Notes under the pieces: model-generated | The model's input: the letters and a program-made list of their open reading frames with translations, nothing else | Databases searched by the model: none | What the model was told of the DNA's origin: nothing | Assembly: GCF_027409185.1 (NCBI RefSeq) | Contig: NC_084462.1 | Span: 184,006,071 to 184,070,070 of the forward strand | Length of the DNA stretch: 64,000 nucleotides | Reading direction: 5' to 3' | Source: Cynocephalus volans | Lineage: Eukaryota; Chordata; Mammalia; Dermoptera; Cynocephalidae | Made by a program: the position numbers and the translations under genes | Shown: piece after piece, positions 54,501 through 64,000 of the stretch | Layout: each line of letters begins with the position of its first letter | Numbering within the stretch: position 1 is the stretch's first letter

Positions 54501-57500
54501 CCAAGCTCTCCCTCGGGCAGGCGGCCCTCCGGGAGCTTCACGCCCACCTGGCCAGCCTTGACGTCCACGTCGGCAGAAGGGGGCTGAATGCTGAGGTCAG
54601 TGCCCTTGAGGTCGCCCTGCACGGAGGGGAGGGTCACGTCCGCCTCCACCTTGGGCGCGGACACGTCCACCGAGGCCTCGATGGTCTTGCCTGGGGCCGA
54701 CACCCCGAAGGACGGCATCTTGAACTTGGGCATCTTGAACTTGCTGTCTTTGGCGGCCACGTCCTTGTCTCCCAGGGAGAGGTCCCCCTCCAGCTTGGCA
54801 CCCGGCGCCTGGAGGTCCACGTCCACGCTGGGCAGCCCCACCTCCACCTCGGGGGCGGTCACCTCCCCCTTGGGGCCTTTCACGTCCAGCTTGGGGCCCT
54901 TGATGTCCACCTGGGGGCCCTTGAGGTCCACTTTCGGCATCTTGATGCTGGGCATCTGCACCTTGGGCAGGTGGCCCTTCAGGCCGGCGCCAGCTGCCTG
55001 TGCGCCAAGCTCTCCCTCGGGCAGGCGGCCCTCCGGGAGCTTCACGCCCACCTGGCCAGCCTTGACGTCCACGTCGGCAGAAGGGGGCTGAATGCTGAGG
55101 TCAGTGCCCTTGAGGTCGCCCTGCACGGAGGGGAGGGTCACGTCCGCCTCCACCTTGGGCGCGGACACGTCCACCGAGGCCTCGATGGTCTTGCCTGGGC
55201 CCGACACCCCGAAGGACGGCATCTTGAACTTGGGCATCTTGAACTTGCTGTCTTTGGCGGCCACGTCCTTGTCTCCCAGGGAGGGGTCCCTCTCACTTTC
55301 TTCTGTTCCCTTTTTAATTTTTGTTGTGTGTTTCTGAGTTTCTTCATGTCGTGTGATATCCCTGACTTCACTGTCATCTGTTATTTTTGTTTCCGTCTTT
55401 TCCTTTGTGATATGGATGTCTTTTTCTGTCTCTGTTCCTTGTATGGGTTTTGCTTCATCTGTCCTTTGCTCCTTGCTGGGTGACCACCCAAATGAGGGCA
55501 TTTTAAATTTGGACATTTTGGTCTTTTCTTCCCTCTTTTCCTTGTCCTTGTCGTCAGTCTGTTTGTCCATTTTTCTGTGCTCCTCTGCATCCTTTTCTGT
55601 CACCTCCCCTTGCCCTGACCCACGTTCCAGGGCTTCTCTGGCCCCCAAACCCTCTTCTCCTGGCTCCCTCTCAACCTCGGGTCCGGGTTCTTCTGCAGAG
55701 CGTCTGCTGTGCTGCAGCTGCAGCTCCGCGGCAGAAATGCCTGTTTCTGTTTTCCTCACAGTGTCTTTTCTTAATCCAAATTTGGGTGCCTTTAAATCGG
55801 GTATTCTGACCCGGATTTCTGGCGTGCGACTCTGTGTGACTCCCTGGGTGGTTGTGTCTTGTAGGGACAGTCTGGCGATCCCAATTTCCAGGCTCTGTAT
55901 TTCTTCCCCTTCAGTCTCCCAGCTCATCCTGGGAGCTGGCTGGGCCCCACTCTTCTTCGGGGTCGTGGTCTGCTCCTGTGCCTTCATCTTTTTCTGACGC
56001 CTGGCTGCCAGGCCGGCTGCTTTTCCTGGTGCCCCCTCACCAGGTTCTGCGGGCCTCTCTGTGACCTGCATGGGTGGCATGTCTTGCACTAGTGCTGCTC
56101 TCTCCTCTTTCCTGCTGCCTACGGTACCCCCTGTCTCCTCAAGCCTGTCGTCGCAGGTCCCTGACTCCTCCAAGACCCCAGTATGACCCATCCCTCCCTG
56201 GGCCTCTGCTCCTGGTTGCACCACCAGAGATGGGCCCCGGCCCGAGCCCGTCCTGAATCTCAGGCCCAGGAATCTCCTCCTCCTGTCGCTGCCCAGCCCT
56301 GCCTTCTGCCGTGGGTGCTCATCCGGGAGCTGCACCTCTGTGTCTGTGCTCGTGGGGGACACATCGGGCACATCCCCACGCTCGTAGGCCTCTGACGAGC
56401 TGTGGGACCTCCGGGGCCCTCGCTTGCTCCTTATTGCTTGGAATTTGGGCCAGGAGAGTCGCTCCTTCTGGGGCCGCCGGCCTCTCCCCACCTTGGGTTT
56501 GATGAGTCTCTCCCTGTCTCCTTCTCCTTCCAGTGTCTTCGTGGGGGTCTCTGTGCATCCATCAGCAATGTCCTTCTCCTGAAAAACAGGGACAGGGGAC
56601 TCATTGGTGCCCGTTCAGGAAGCTTGAGGCCCTGGGCTCAGGAGACAGGGTGGGCGTGCTGGCCCACGTCAGCCTCAGAGGGGGCAGTGACGCCAGCGGG
56701 GTCCAGCCCAGTGGGGCAGGGGTCCTCACCTGCTTCTCCATGCCCTGGGCGCCGTGCCGAGCACTGCTGGACCACTCCTCATCCTCCCTGGCTGGGAGTT
56801 TCCGTTTGATTTTGAACTGAACCTTGTATGGCTCTGAGTACTGAAGGATTTTGAGAGCATCTTCATATTTAATGTCATCAAAGAATATGGTTGCACTGAG
56901 GAGCTGATCCCCTAGACAGAGAAAGAGCAGCCCCCGGGCCTTAGTCCTGTTGCTGGCGGGGAGGGGCCCGCAGAGTCATGAATGTGCTCCCCTGAGCACT
57001 TCAGCAACAGGAAGTGGGGGTCACCCCACTTCACAGATGAGAAAGCCAGGGTGCAGCGGGTGGCCTCCAGCCTGTAAGCAGCTGAGCAGAGGCATGAGGG
57101 GGTCATCCTGAGCTCTGAATGTGGCCCCACCCCTCTAGGGCCCCCTTCCACGTCCCTCCCATCCTGGTGGGGTCAATGGGGACCCCAGGGATGGGGTGGC
57201 TATGGCACCTTCTCTCAAGCTAAAGAGCTTGGCAGCTGAGGAGTCCTTCAGCACTTGCTTGACAAATATCCCCTGGTTCCCGCCACCTGTGACACTGTAG
57301 CCACTGGCTCCAGCCTCCACCTCGGTCTTCAGCGTCACCTCTGTTGCCTCCTGCATGGACTGGGGCAGAAGCACATCAGGGCCATAGTGAGAAATTGCCT
57401 GTCACCACAGGCATCATTGCTGGGGGCCTATGTCTCCTGAGGACCTCATCGTCCTGCCCCTCAACCCAGGAAACACAGGACAAGGGTGGTGGCACCCAAC

Positions 57501-59281
57501 CCGGTGCGCCCAGATTGCTCTGTCCACGCCTTGGAGGAGCCTGGTACAGGCAGCCTCATGTGGAAGCTGCTTCCTCTTGTCCCCTCAACCCCACCCCTGG
57601 CCTCCCAGGACTTAGGAGCAGCCTGTCCATGGCTGTTCAGGCCCAGAAGGGCTCCAGGAACAGAGGAGAGGCTTGTGCCTGCACTGCAGCCAAAGCTTTC
57701 CTTCATCTGCTCCATCACTCCTTCTGCACAGGTGTTCAAAGCACCAACAGCATGTAAGGCACCCAGAGCTCAAACCAAGAAAGGACATAAATGCCAAGGA
57801 AAGCACAGGACACAGGTGTAACCAGCCTGATGGTGTACAGGGTGAGGCCCCAGTGTCCAGCAGAACTTTCAAAATGCTGGGGCCCCAAGGAGAGAACATG
57901 TGGCCTTGGAGGCAGTATGCCCCCCTTGCCAGGAGTCGACAGAGTCCAGCCCCTCCCATGGCCACACCACCCCATTGTACAGATGAGAAAACTGAGGCCT
58001 GCACACCAGATCCACCTGGATAGCAGTCCAGCTCTTCATCTCAGGGGTAGAGGGGAAAGTCTGGAGCCTCTGAAGCCACAGCCCCTCCCCATAGCTGACA
58101 ATGGAGAGAGAAACACCCTTCCCCAGGGCACAAGAGCACACTGCCAGCCTCCTTGTTTTTTGCCTTCCTGCTCTGGCCTCAGCCCCCCTGGCTGGAGCCC
58201 TTGTGGAGGGGCATACCTCCCTGACCCTCAGCTCCCATGTACCCACCTCTGGACGACTCATCCTGGAAAACGTCCTCGAGTCCCCCGAATCCCACTTCCA
58301 CCAGGATCTCCGTCTTCCCGAGGAGGCTTGCCTGCCCAAGGTGTCTTCCTGCAGCCACAGTGCTGGGAGTTACCCACCTGCCCCAGCCAGGGCACAGGGT
58401 TGGGGGCGGGAAGCTGGGCACTAGGCGGGGAGACCCAGTTCCCAAGAACCTCCAAGGTGCAGCCATATGCAGAGAGGACTGAGTCCCCCCAGGCCTTTCC
58501 ACTGGGGAAAGGCAGCTCTCTGCTCTCCTGCTTCCTAATGGGGTACAGCCCACAGCCTCCAGTTTCTGCAGGGAAGCCCCACGGCAACCGGAGTTTTGTA
58601 GGGAGAAGGGAAGAAAGAAGTTCAATAGGACAAAAATGAATTCTTCAGTAAACACGCCTCCTCTGATCCCCTCCCCAAGTCCTCCTGTCCAGAGGAAGCC
58701 ATGGGGACTCCGTTTGTGTCTCCTCCCCAAGGACAGCATGTGTCACACAGGTGCATATGTGCTATGTCCTGTACCCTTTCCACAGCCCCACAGAGGAACA
58801 CAAGGTCTGATCCCCATCAGCATAGACATATGTACTCAATTGTGTCTTGGACAGCTGAAGGGAGGGATGCCCAAGGGGACACAGAGGAGTCAGAGGAAAT
58901 GGCCAAGTAGGCACAGCTATGGCCCAGTTGGCAGAGGGCAGGGCAGTGTGGCTTCAAGACACAGGGTGGTAGAGGAGGAAATGTGGGTGCTTGTGACCCC
59001 GGCTTACCTGGAGTCTGAAGCTGGAGCCCTCAATGGTGCATTCGTAAACAGGTGAGGACCCCTGTGGCCGTGGCCGAATGATCTCATCCACAGGCCCTTC
59101 AGTCACCTGGCAGGAGGAGAGAATCAAGGTACCTTCAGCTACCTAGATCTTCCAAAGCCCAGGAAAGGATGGGGGTGGGGAGGGTCTGAGCAGGGCACAT
59201 GTCCTCCCTGGGTCTCACTTACAGAGTGGCCCTCTTCAGTTTCTGCAGCTGGTTCCTCGGGCTGCAGCTGCCGGCCAGACA
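36566..59281 (-). CDS. AHNAK2: AHNAK2, giant AHNAK-family scaffold protein (5' exon(s) outside window)
   Basis: Six minus-strand exons in reading order: 59281-59223 ([11 protein letters not shown]), 59106-59008 ([20 protein letters not shown]), 58348-58247 ([10 protein letters not shown]), 57359-57209 and 56911-56730 (PDZ-like domain), and one 20-kb exon, 56578-36566, ending in TGA. Phases agree throughout, giving about 6,867 residues in the window. The first coding exon must lie beyond position 64,000. The large exon encodes about 430 unique residues, then the 30-unit 168-residue array rich in [29 protein letters not shown] and [15 protein letters not shown], then about 1,185 residues of degenerate AHNAK-like sequence (for example [34 protein letters not shown]). 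Family role: submembrane and costameric scaffolding. The protein is longer than human AHNAK2 (about 5,795, from memory). No frameshift or stop is seen. Confidence 0.95.
40122..55283 (-). repeat. AHNAK2: Coding satellite: 30 near-identical 504-bp (168-codon) AHNAK2 units
   Basis: The string gctgtctttg recurs from 40,127 to 55,247 at exact 504-bp steps, giving 30 periods. I find only nine departures from consensus: 45,711 (c to g), 46,735, 50,263 and 52,783 (Ala to Pro in the PGAKLEG motif), 47,099 (silent), 50,109 and 52,629 (Glu to Val in KVEADV), 53,743 (Lys to Arg) and 55,200 (Ala to Gly). This was judged by comparing three overlapping reading frames, so few changes could be missed. No unit has an indel. 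The flanks change abruptly to unique sequence at 55,284 and below 40,122. Each unit codes for one AHNAK-type repeat in AHNAK2. Confidence 0.97.
56730..57359 (-). other. AHNAK2: PDZ-like domain of AHNAK2, encoded by two exons
   Basis: Exons 57359-57209 and 56911-56730 join in phase 1 (Gly codon split). The sequence [63 protein letters not shown] shows the beta-strands and helix of the PDZ-like fold shared by AHNAK2 and periaxin, for which domain-swapped homodimers are known. The donor after 57,209 is GTGCCA, a weak match to consensus, but the frame and the family sequence continue across it. Confidence 0.88.
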
Positions 59282-59845
59282 CTGCAAAAAGAGATGCCAT
59301 TAATGGAGACATGCAGATGGGTGGGCCAGAAGGTAAGCCCAGGGACCCAGGAGAGTGTGTGTGCCCATGGAGGTGGGATGTCCTGTCCTGGACACTGAGT
59401 CTGAGAGCAGAAGCAGAGTCAGGGGGAGATCTACAGCCACTGAGCTGGTGGTCAGAGAGTCAGGACTGGGGAGGTCAGATATCGTAGATGGACTTCTCAG
59501 GTATAGTCCAAAAAAGTAACTAGAAAAACACACAAATACCACACCCTGCAGAGGGACCAGAATCAAGAACTGCTGAACTATCTAAATAACTTAATTATCT
59601 AAATGTCCAGCATTCAACAAAAAAATTACAAGTCATGCAAAGAAACAAGAATATATGCTCCATACTGAGGAACAGAGTGTCTCTCAATGTCCACAGATGT
59701 TGGACTTAAGACAGACTTCAAAGCAACTACTAAAAATTTGTTCAAAAAAGTAAAGGAAATCATGTATAAAGAATTAATGGAAAACATGATGACAATGGCT
59801 CAATGAAGAGATAATCTCATAAAAGAAATAGAACTTTTTTTTTTT

Positions 59846-59933
59846 TAACCAATTAGAGCATAGTGGTGATAATATCAAGGTCCAGGGCTTGATCCTTGTA
59901 CTGGCCAGCTGCCAATAAATAAATAAATAAAAA
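59846..59933 (+). mobile_element. tRNA-Ile-derived SINE, 5'-truncated
   Basis: It starts at aaccaattagagcatagtgg, without the A-box head, and continues to ccagctgccaataaataaataaa. It is more diverged than the other copies here and is preceded by a T-run. Confidence 0.75.
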
Positions 59934-60430
59934 GTCACATTAAAATTCTGGGGTTAAAAACTTACTAGCAGTGCTCAACACCAGATTTGAGATTCCAGAA
60001 GAAGAAATTTTAAACTAGAGTTTTAATAGAAATTAACAAATTTGAAGAACAGAGGGAAAAGATTGATTGAAGAAAAGTAAACACAGCCTCAGAGATCTGT
60101 GGGATAACATTAATCATAAGAGCGAGAGGCAGAAAATATATAGTTGAAGAAGTAATGGCTGAAAATAATCTACAGATCCAAGGAGCTCAACAAACCCTGC
60201 GTAGGATACACAAAGAGATTCACACCTTAACACACCATAGTCAAAACACTTAAGAGAAAGAGACCCATCACATGTAAGGGCACAAAAATACAATTAACAC
60301 CTGACTCCTCATCCGAAACCATGGATGCCAGGAGGAAGTGGAACAATATATTCAAAGAGCTGAAAGAAAAATGTTGTCAACCAAGAATTTGCTATGTAGC
60401 AAACTATACTTCAAAAATAAAACCAAAATA

Positions 60431-60521
60431 GGCTGGCTGGTCTGCTCAGTCAGTTACAGCACAGCATTGATAACACCAAGGTCAAGGGTTCAGATCCCCT
60501 TACCAGCCAGCCGGCCAAAAC
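60431..60521 (+). mobile_element. tRNA-Ile-derived SINE in L1
   Basis: It starts ggctggctggtctgctcag and contains the B-box-like ggttcagatcc. The flanking repeat aaaccaaaata / aaaccaaagta (60,420-60,430 and 60,522-60,532) matches at 10 of 11 bases. It interrupts an L1 fragment whose sequence resumes at 'ggcatttccaaatgaacaaa'. Confidence 0.8.
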
Positions 60522-60770
60522 AAACCAAAGTAAAGGCATTTCCAAATGAACAAAGACTGAGAAAAGTCATTGCTAGCAGATCTGCCTTAGAAGAAATGCT
60601 AAAGAAGTTCTTCAGGTTGAAAGCGACTGACACCTGACACTAACTCAAATCCACAGAAAGAAATGAAGAATGCAGAAAATGGTAAGTATGTGGCCAAATA
60701 TAAATGACTCTATATTTTTTTCTCATTTCATCTCCTAAGTTCTTTAAAAGACACCAGATTATATAAAGCA

Positions 60771-61120
60771 AGAGTTGGCAAACTTTTCTTGTAAAAGGCC
60801 AGATAGCAAATATTTCAGGTTTCACAAGCCATGTGATCTCTGTTGCCGCTCTGTGATTGTTGTGTAGAAGCGGCTGAAGACAATACATAACTGAACGTGC
60901 ATGATTGTGCTTCAATACAACTTTACCTATAAAACAGGGAGCAGGGGTGGGCTAGTTAGCTCAGTAGGTAGAATATGGCACTGGCAACACTGAGGTCACG
61001 GGTTCGGTTCCCCTAACTAGCCAGCTGCCAAAAAAAAATAAAATAATATAAAAAGAGAGAGAGAGAGAAACAAATGGAGCAGGCTGAATTTAGAACACAG
61101 GCTGTGAACCCCTTACATAA
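60771..61120 (-). mobile_element. MER1-type hAT (Charlie-like) DNA transposon, SINE-interrupted
   Basis: The sequence 'agttggcaaacttttcttgtaaaaggccagatagcaaatatt' (in two pieces at 60,771-60,812) and 'ttcaatacaactttacctat', together with 'ggctgaatttagaacacagg' after the SINE, follow a well-known hAT element of mammals. Strand follows my memory of the consensus. Copy is decayed and has no coding capacity. Confidence 0.6.
60946..61067 (+). mobile_element. tRNA-Ile-derived SINE inside hAT element
   Basis: It contains gggctagttagctcag, a B box (ggttcggttcc) and an A-rich tail with (ga)n. The flanks aaaacagggagcagg (60,931-60,945) and aaacaaatggagcagg (61,068-61,083) form a diverged target duplication. 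Confidence 0.8.
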
Positions 61121-61139
61121 GGTGGTAATTCTAACACCG

Positions 61140-61460
61140 TACTGTTGGGATTATGACATATACAGATGTCATATATATGTGACAATGATAACAAAAAGAG
61201 GGTCAGGAGAGGAGATATGCTGGATCAGAGCTTCCATATTTTACCAGAAGTAAGCTGGCATTGCCTGGGGCTGGGAGTGGGTACTGACTGTAAACAGGGT
61301 TGAGAGAATTTTGAAGGTGATGGAAATGTTCCAGAACTCGATTGAGGTGATGGTTACTTTAGTAACAAAGTTACTAAAAATGATGGAATTGTCCATTTAC
61401 AGTGGGTGGATTTTATGGTTTATAAGTCATACTTCAATGAAGCTGTAAAAGAAGAAGGTA
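61140..61460 (+). mobile_element. L1M-type 3' end
   Basis: Contains 'ggtgatggaaatgttccaga', 'aattgtccatttacagtggg', 'ggattttatggtttataagt' and 'caatgaagctgtaaaa', typical of an L1M 3' UTR end in sense orientation. Confidence 0.65.
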
Positions 61461-61913
61461 ACTAACTGTAAAAAACAAAAGTCATAAAGTGTAGCAGTTA
61501 ACAAATGGAGAGGTAAAGCAGGTACCAACCGGAATGTGTGGGGTGGGGCTGGGGCAATAGAAGCTGCTGTTGTAAAGTTCTTACATTACACAGTGCTGGA
61601 AGCAGTCTGGTGCTATTTAAAGGTATACTGTGATGAGGTAAAGTTACATAGTATAAACCATAAAGCAACAATTTAGAAAATAAAAATATGTATACCTAGT
61701 AAGCCAGCAGTGGAACTAAAATGGAATACTAAAATACATATCATAGATAAATATATATCACTTCTGTATTTACATATATTACTGTTTATATATGTTTATT
61801 TATATTCAATTAATCCAAAAAAGAAGATAAAGAAAGAGAGAAAGAGGAACAAAGAATGGGTGGGAAAAAACAGAAATCAATTAGCAGGATGGTAGGATTT
61901 AAATCCAACCACG

Positions 61914-62019
61914 AGGGCTGGCCAGTTTAGCTCAGTTAAAGCACAGCCTAATAACACCCAGTTCAAGGGTTTGGGTCCTCACATGAGCCAACTGCCAATA
62001 AATAAATAAACAAACAAAC
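61914..62019 (+). mobile_element. tRNA-Ile-derived SINE with TSD
   Basis: Starts agggctggccagtttagctc and ends in (aaat)n(caaa)n. Target duplications aaatccaaccacg (61,901-61,913) and aaacccaaccacg (62,020-62,032) agree at 12 of 13 bases. Confidence 0.85.
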
Positions 62020-62179
62020 AAACCCAACCACGTTGACAATTACATTAACTATAAATGGATTTAAAACTTCAAACAGAAGGTAGAGACTGTCAGAGTAGAT
62101 GAAAAAGCAAGACAGTTGCATGCTGTCTCCAGCAAATGAACTGTAAGTGTGAAGATGTGGGTAGCTTAAAAGTGAGGGA

Positions 62180-62282
62180 GGGACTGGCCAGTTAGTTCAG
62201 CTGGTTAGAGCATTCTTATAACACCAAAGTCAAGGTTCAGATCTGAACTGGCAGTCACCAAAAAAAAAGAAAGAAAGAAAAA
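62180..62282 (+). mobile_element. tRNA-Ile-derived SINE
   Basis: Contains ggactggccagttagttcag, ggttagagca, ggttcagatc and a tail of (aaag)n. The middle of the tRNA-like region is slightly deleted. I see no clear target duplication. Confidence 0.78.
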
Positions 62283-62639
62283 GGAAAGAAAAATGTATAC
62301 CATGAAAAACTCATAACATTTCATAATGATTAAGGTAAGAATTCATCAAAAAACACAACAAACCTAAATCTGTTTTTAAAAACAGTAGAGTGAAAACTGG
62401 CAAAACGGAAAGCACGAACAGAAAAATCCACCATGACAGCAGGAGACGTGAACAGGCCTGTCAGCCTTACGAAACAGACCAGGTGAGGCTAAGGAATGCG
62501 TGAGCCCCCGGCAAACCCCAAGAACATGTGGGCACTCCCCCTGACAACAGCCAAACACGCCCTGCTCTCAGGTACACGTGGGACGCTCATCAGGGCAGAC
62601 TGCATGGTGGCGCATAGAAAATGTCTTAAACTTAAAATA

Positions 62640-63450
62640 ATTTAAATAATACCAGGCATTTTCTCTGAAACCCCCCCCCGGGGTAGACACATGTGTGGTA
62701 GAAATATATAGATCAATGGAACAGAATATGAAATCCAGAACAGACCCACCCTTTACATGGCCAATTATTCCTGACAAGGCAGCCAAGTTATTTCAATAGA
62801 AAAAGAAGTCTTTTCACCAAATGAGACCTGGACATCCGTTTGGAAAGAAATGAACCTGGGCCCTTACATCACATCACGGATAAAAATGAACTCAACGTGA
62901 ATCGCAGGCAGTCGGTTAGAGCGTGGTGCTGATGAGTCATAGAGCTAAATGTAAGACCGAAAACTCTGAAATTGCCAGAGAAAAACAGAAGAAATTCTTT
63001 GCCACCTTGAAGGATGCAAAGTTTGCCTAGACGGGATACAAAGGTGTGAATCATACAAGGAAAACTGATAAAGTAGAGTTTATCATGATTTAAAACGTCT
63101 GGTCCTGAAAGCCATTCCTAAGGGGAATGCAGTCAGCTCACGTACCTGCCAAAGCGCATGTATCCAGAACTCGTACAACTCAGTGCAAGAAGACAAAAAA
63201 TTCGATTAAAAACAGGCAAGAGATCTGAACAGACATTTCACAAAAGAAGATGTACAAATGGCCAATAAGCACAAGAAAAGATGGTGGACATCCTCAGTCA
63301 TTGGGGAAATGCAAATTAAAACCAGAAGAGAAATCCCAGAAATAGACTCGTCCAAAAATAAAGCAGTGGGAAAGGAATGATCTTTTCAATGAACGGTGCA
63401 GGGTCCCCTGGATATCCACTTGGAAAAATATCAACATTACGTCCGATTTA
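62640..63450 (+). mobile_element. L1 ORF2 3' fragments, chimeric
   Basis: Contains 'tatagatcaatggaacagaa', 'tacatggccaattattcctg', 'ctaaatgtaagaccgaaaac' and 'caaatggccaataagcacaa'. It then jumps back to an upstream ORF2 phrase ('ttttcaatgaacggtgcagg', 63,386), so two L1 pieces are joined out of order. A short SINE-like piece (ggttagagcgtggtgctgat, 62,914) is embedded. It has no open ORF. Confidence 0.65.
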
Positions 63451-64000
63451 GCGATTACCTACCAGCTCTCTGAGGTTTAGCCCTCTTGCACCACCCCGGC
63501 CGCTCCACAATTCCCTGCTCGGTGCTTCTTCAATAGTTATAGGACATTTTTAATTACATCAAGATTCGGTGACAGTTATCATTATGCAAATATTTAGAAC
63601 TGACTTTGTAATATTCTAGTTATATTTTCTTGTAGTTTTTTGGTTTATCCCTATATTAAAAATTGCCTCCTTGTTTATTCTTGCTTAGTTTTCTATGTGT
63701 CATCCACATCCACAAACCAGGCCAGAGCTGAACAACGTGCTCTCAGTAGGATCAAGAGCATTCTGCTCTTCCTGCCGTGCCCGCTAGGACCCTCCACCGT
63801 CCGTCCCCTGTCCCCAGTCCAGGCCAGCTGCTCTCAGGCCGGAACGTGTGGCTGTGGCGCTGGGATTCCTCCCTTTACTTCTGTTCCCTACCAGACCCTG
63901 GATCCTGTGCTGTTCTCTCGCTGTCTCTCTCCTCTTTCTCCTTTGCCCTAATGAACGACCTTTCCTCCCTGTTTTTGGTTTGGTACAGCCTTCAGAATTC
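63451..64000. other. Unassigned intronic sequence at window edge
   Basis: AT-rich at first, then GC-rich with pyrimidine tracts. No gene, exon or repeat is recognised. Confidence 0.4.

Larger units (their letters stand above)
59700..60660 (+). mobile_element. L1/HAL1 3' coding fragment, SINE-interrupted
   Basis: Phrases such as 'ctgactcctcatccgaaacc', 'aaagagctgaaagaaaaatg', 'gtcaaccaagaatttgctat' and, after the SINE, 'tgcctt...gaagaaatgctaaagaag' follow the order of an L1 3' coding region on the + strand. It has many stops. Confidence 0.7.
59282..64000 (-). other. AHNAK2: AHNAK2 5' intron, SINE- and LINE-rich
   Basis: Sequence upstream of the first AHNAK2 exon seen here, running out of the window. 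I looked for the short first coding exon expected for this gene and do not find it. The stretch is AT-rich and mostly retroposon debris, listed separately. Confidence 0.7.

Noticed and set aside
40122-55283. CRISPR-like or bacterial repeat array
   Set aside because: There are no spacers; the units are continuous coding sequence in a mammalian gene.
40476-55337. Twenty-nine identical 167-codon + strand ORFs plus a partial one
   Set aside because: One stop codon per 504-bp unit in the third frame produces them; they are not separate genes.
40355-55483. Giant 5,042-codon + strand ORF as a gene
   Set aside because: It is the exact antisense shadow of the AHNAK2 array, has no initiation, splice or domain support, and ends within 200 bases of the array edge.
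12784-62282. tRNA genes at the SINE heads
   Set aside because: Only A- and B-box similarity remains; cloverleaf pairing is lost, tails are A-rich, and target duplications show retroposition.

Overview
This is eutherian nuclear DNA: introns with GT/AG (once GC/AG) borders, old LINE/LTR/DNA-transposon debris, and three genes in the order CEP170B (+), PLD4 (+), AHNAK2 (-), the arrangement I know from human chromosome 14q32.33. Six young-looking short retroposons carry a tRNA-Ile-like head, and one is a head-to-tail dimer of two tRNA units. That matches the CYN SINE family of colugos (Dermoptera) as I remember it, so a flying lemur (Galeopterus or Cynocephalus) is the best guess. This rests on recall, not on a database search.

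Layout. Positions 1-9755 hold the last ten exons and 3' UTR of CEP170B, a centrosome and microtubule protein; the gene enters from the left. From about 9.8 to 24.7 kb lies a gene-free stretch dominated by nested L1/HAL1 copies, SINEs, a composite L1-derived element with an internal VNTR, an RPS29 processed pseudogene, a Tigger-like DNA transposon and a MaLR LTR. PLD4 (endolysosomal 5' exonuclease, 507 codons in 10 exons) occupies 26.9-32.5 kb and appears intact. A convergent intergenic gap with one MLT1-type LTR follows. AHNAK2 is read right to left from beyond the window edge to about 35.8 kb: five short 5' exons, including a PDZ-like domain split over two, and one 20-kb exon. Its 5' intron from 59.3 kb onward is filled with SINE and L1 fragments.

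The outstanding feature is inside the large AHNAK2 exon. About 15.2 kb is a head-to-tail array of 30 units of exactly 504 bp (168 codons). By my reading only nine bases in the whole array depart from consensus, and two linked variants recur exactly five units (2,520 bp) apart, as expected from recent block duplication or gene conversion. The predicted product in this window is about 6,870 residues, against about 5,800 for human AHNAK2 (from memory).

The three genes do not form a pathway. CEP170B is cytoskeletal, PLD4 trims single-stranded nucleic acids in endolysosomes and limits TLR7/TLR9 signalling, and AHNAK2 is a giant scaffold. Their adjacency is ancestral synteny.
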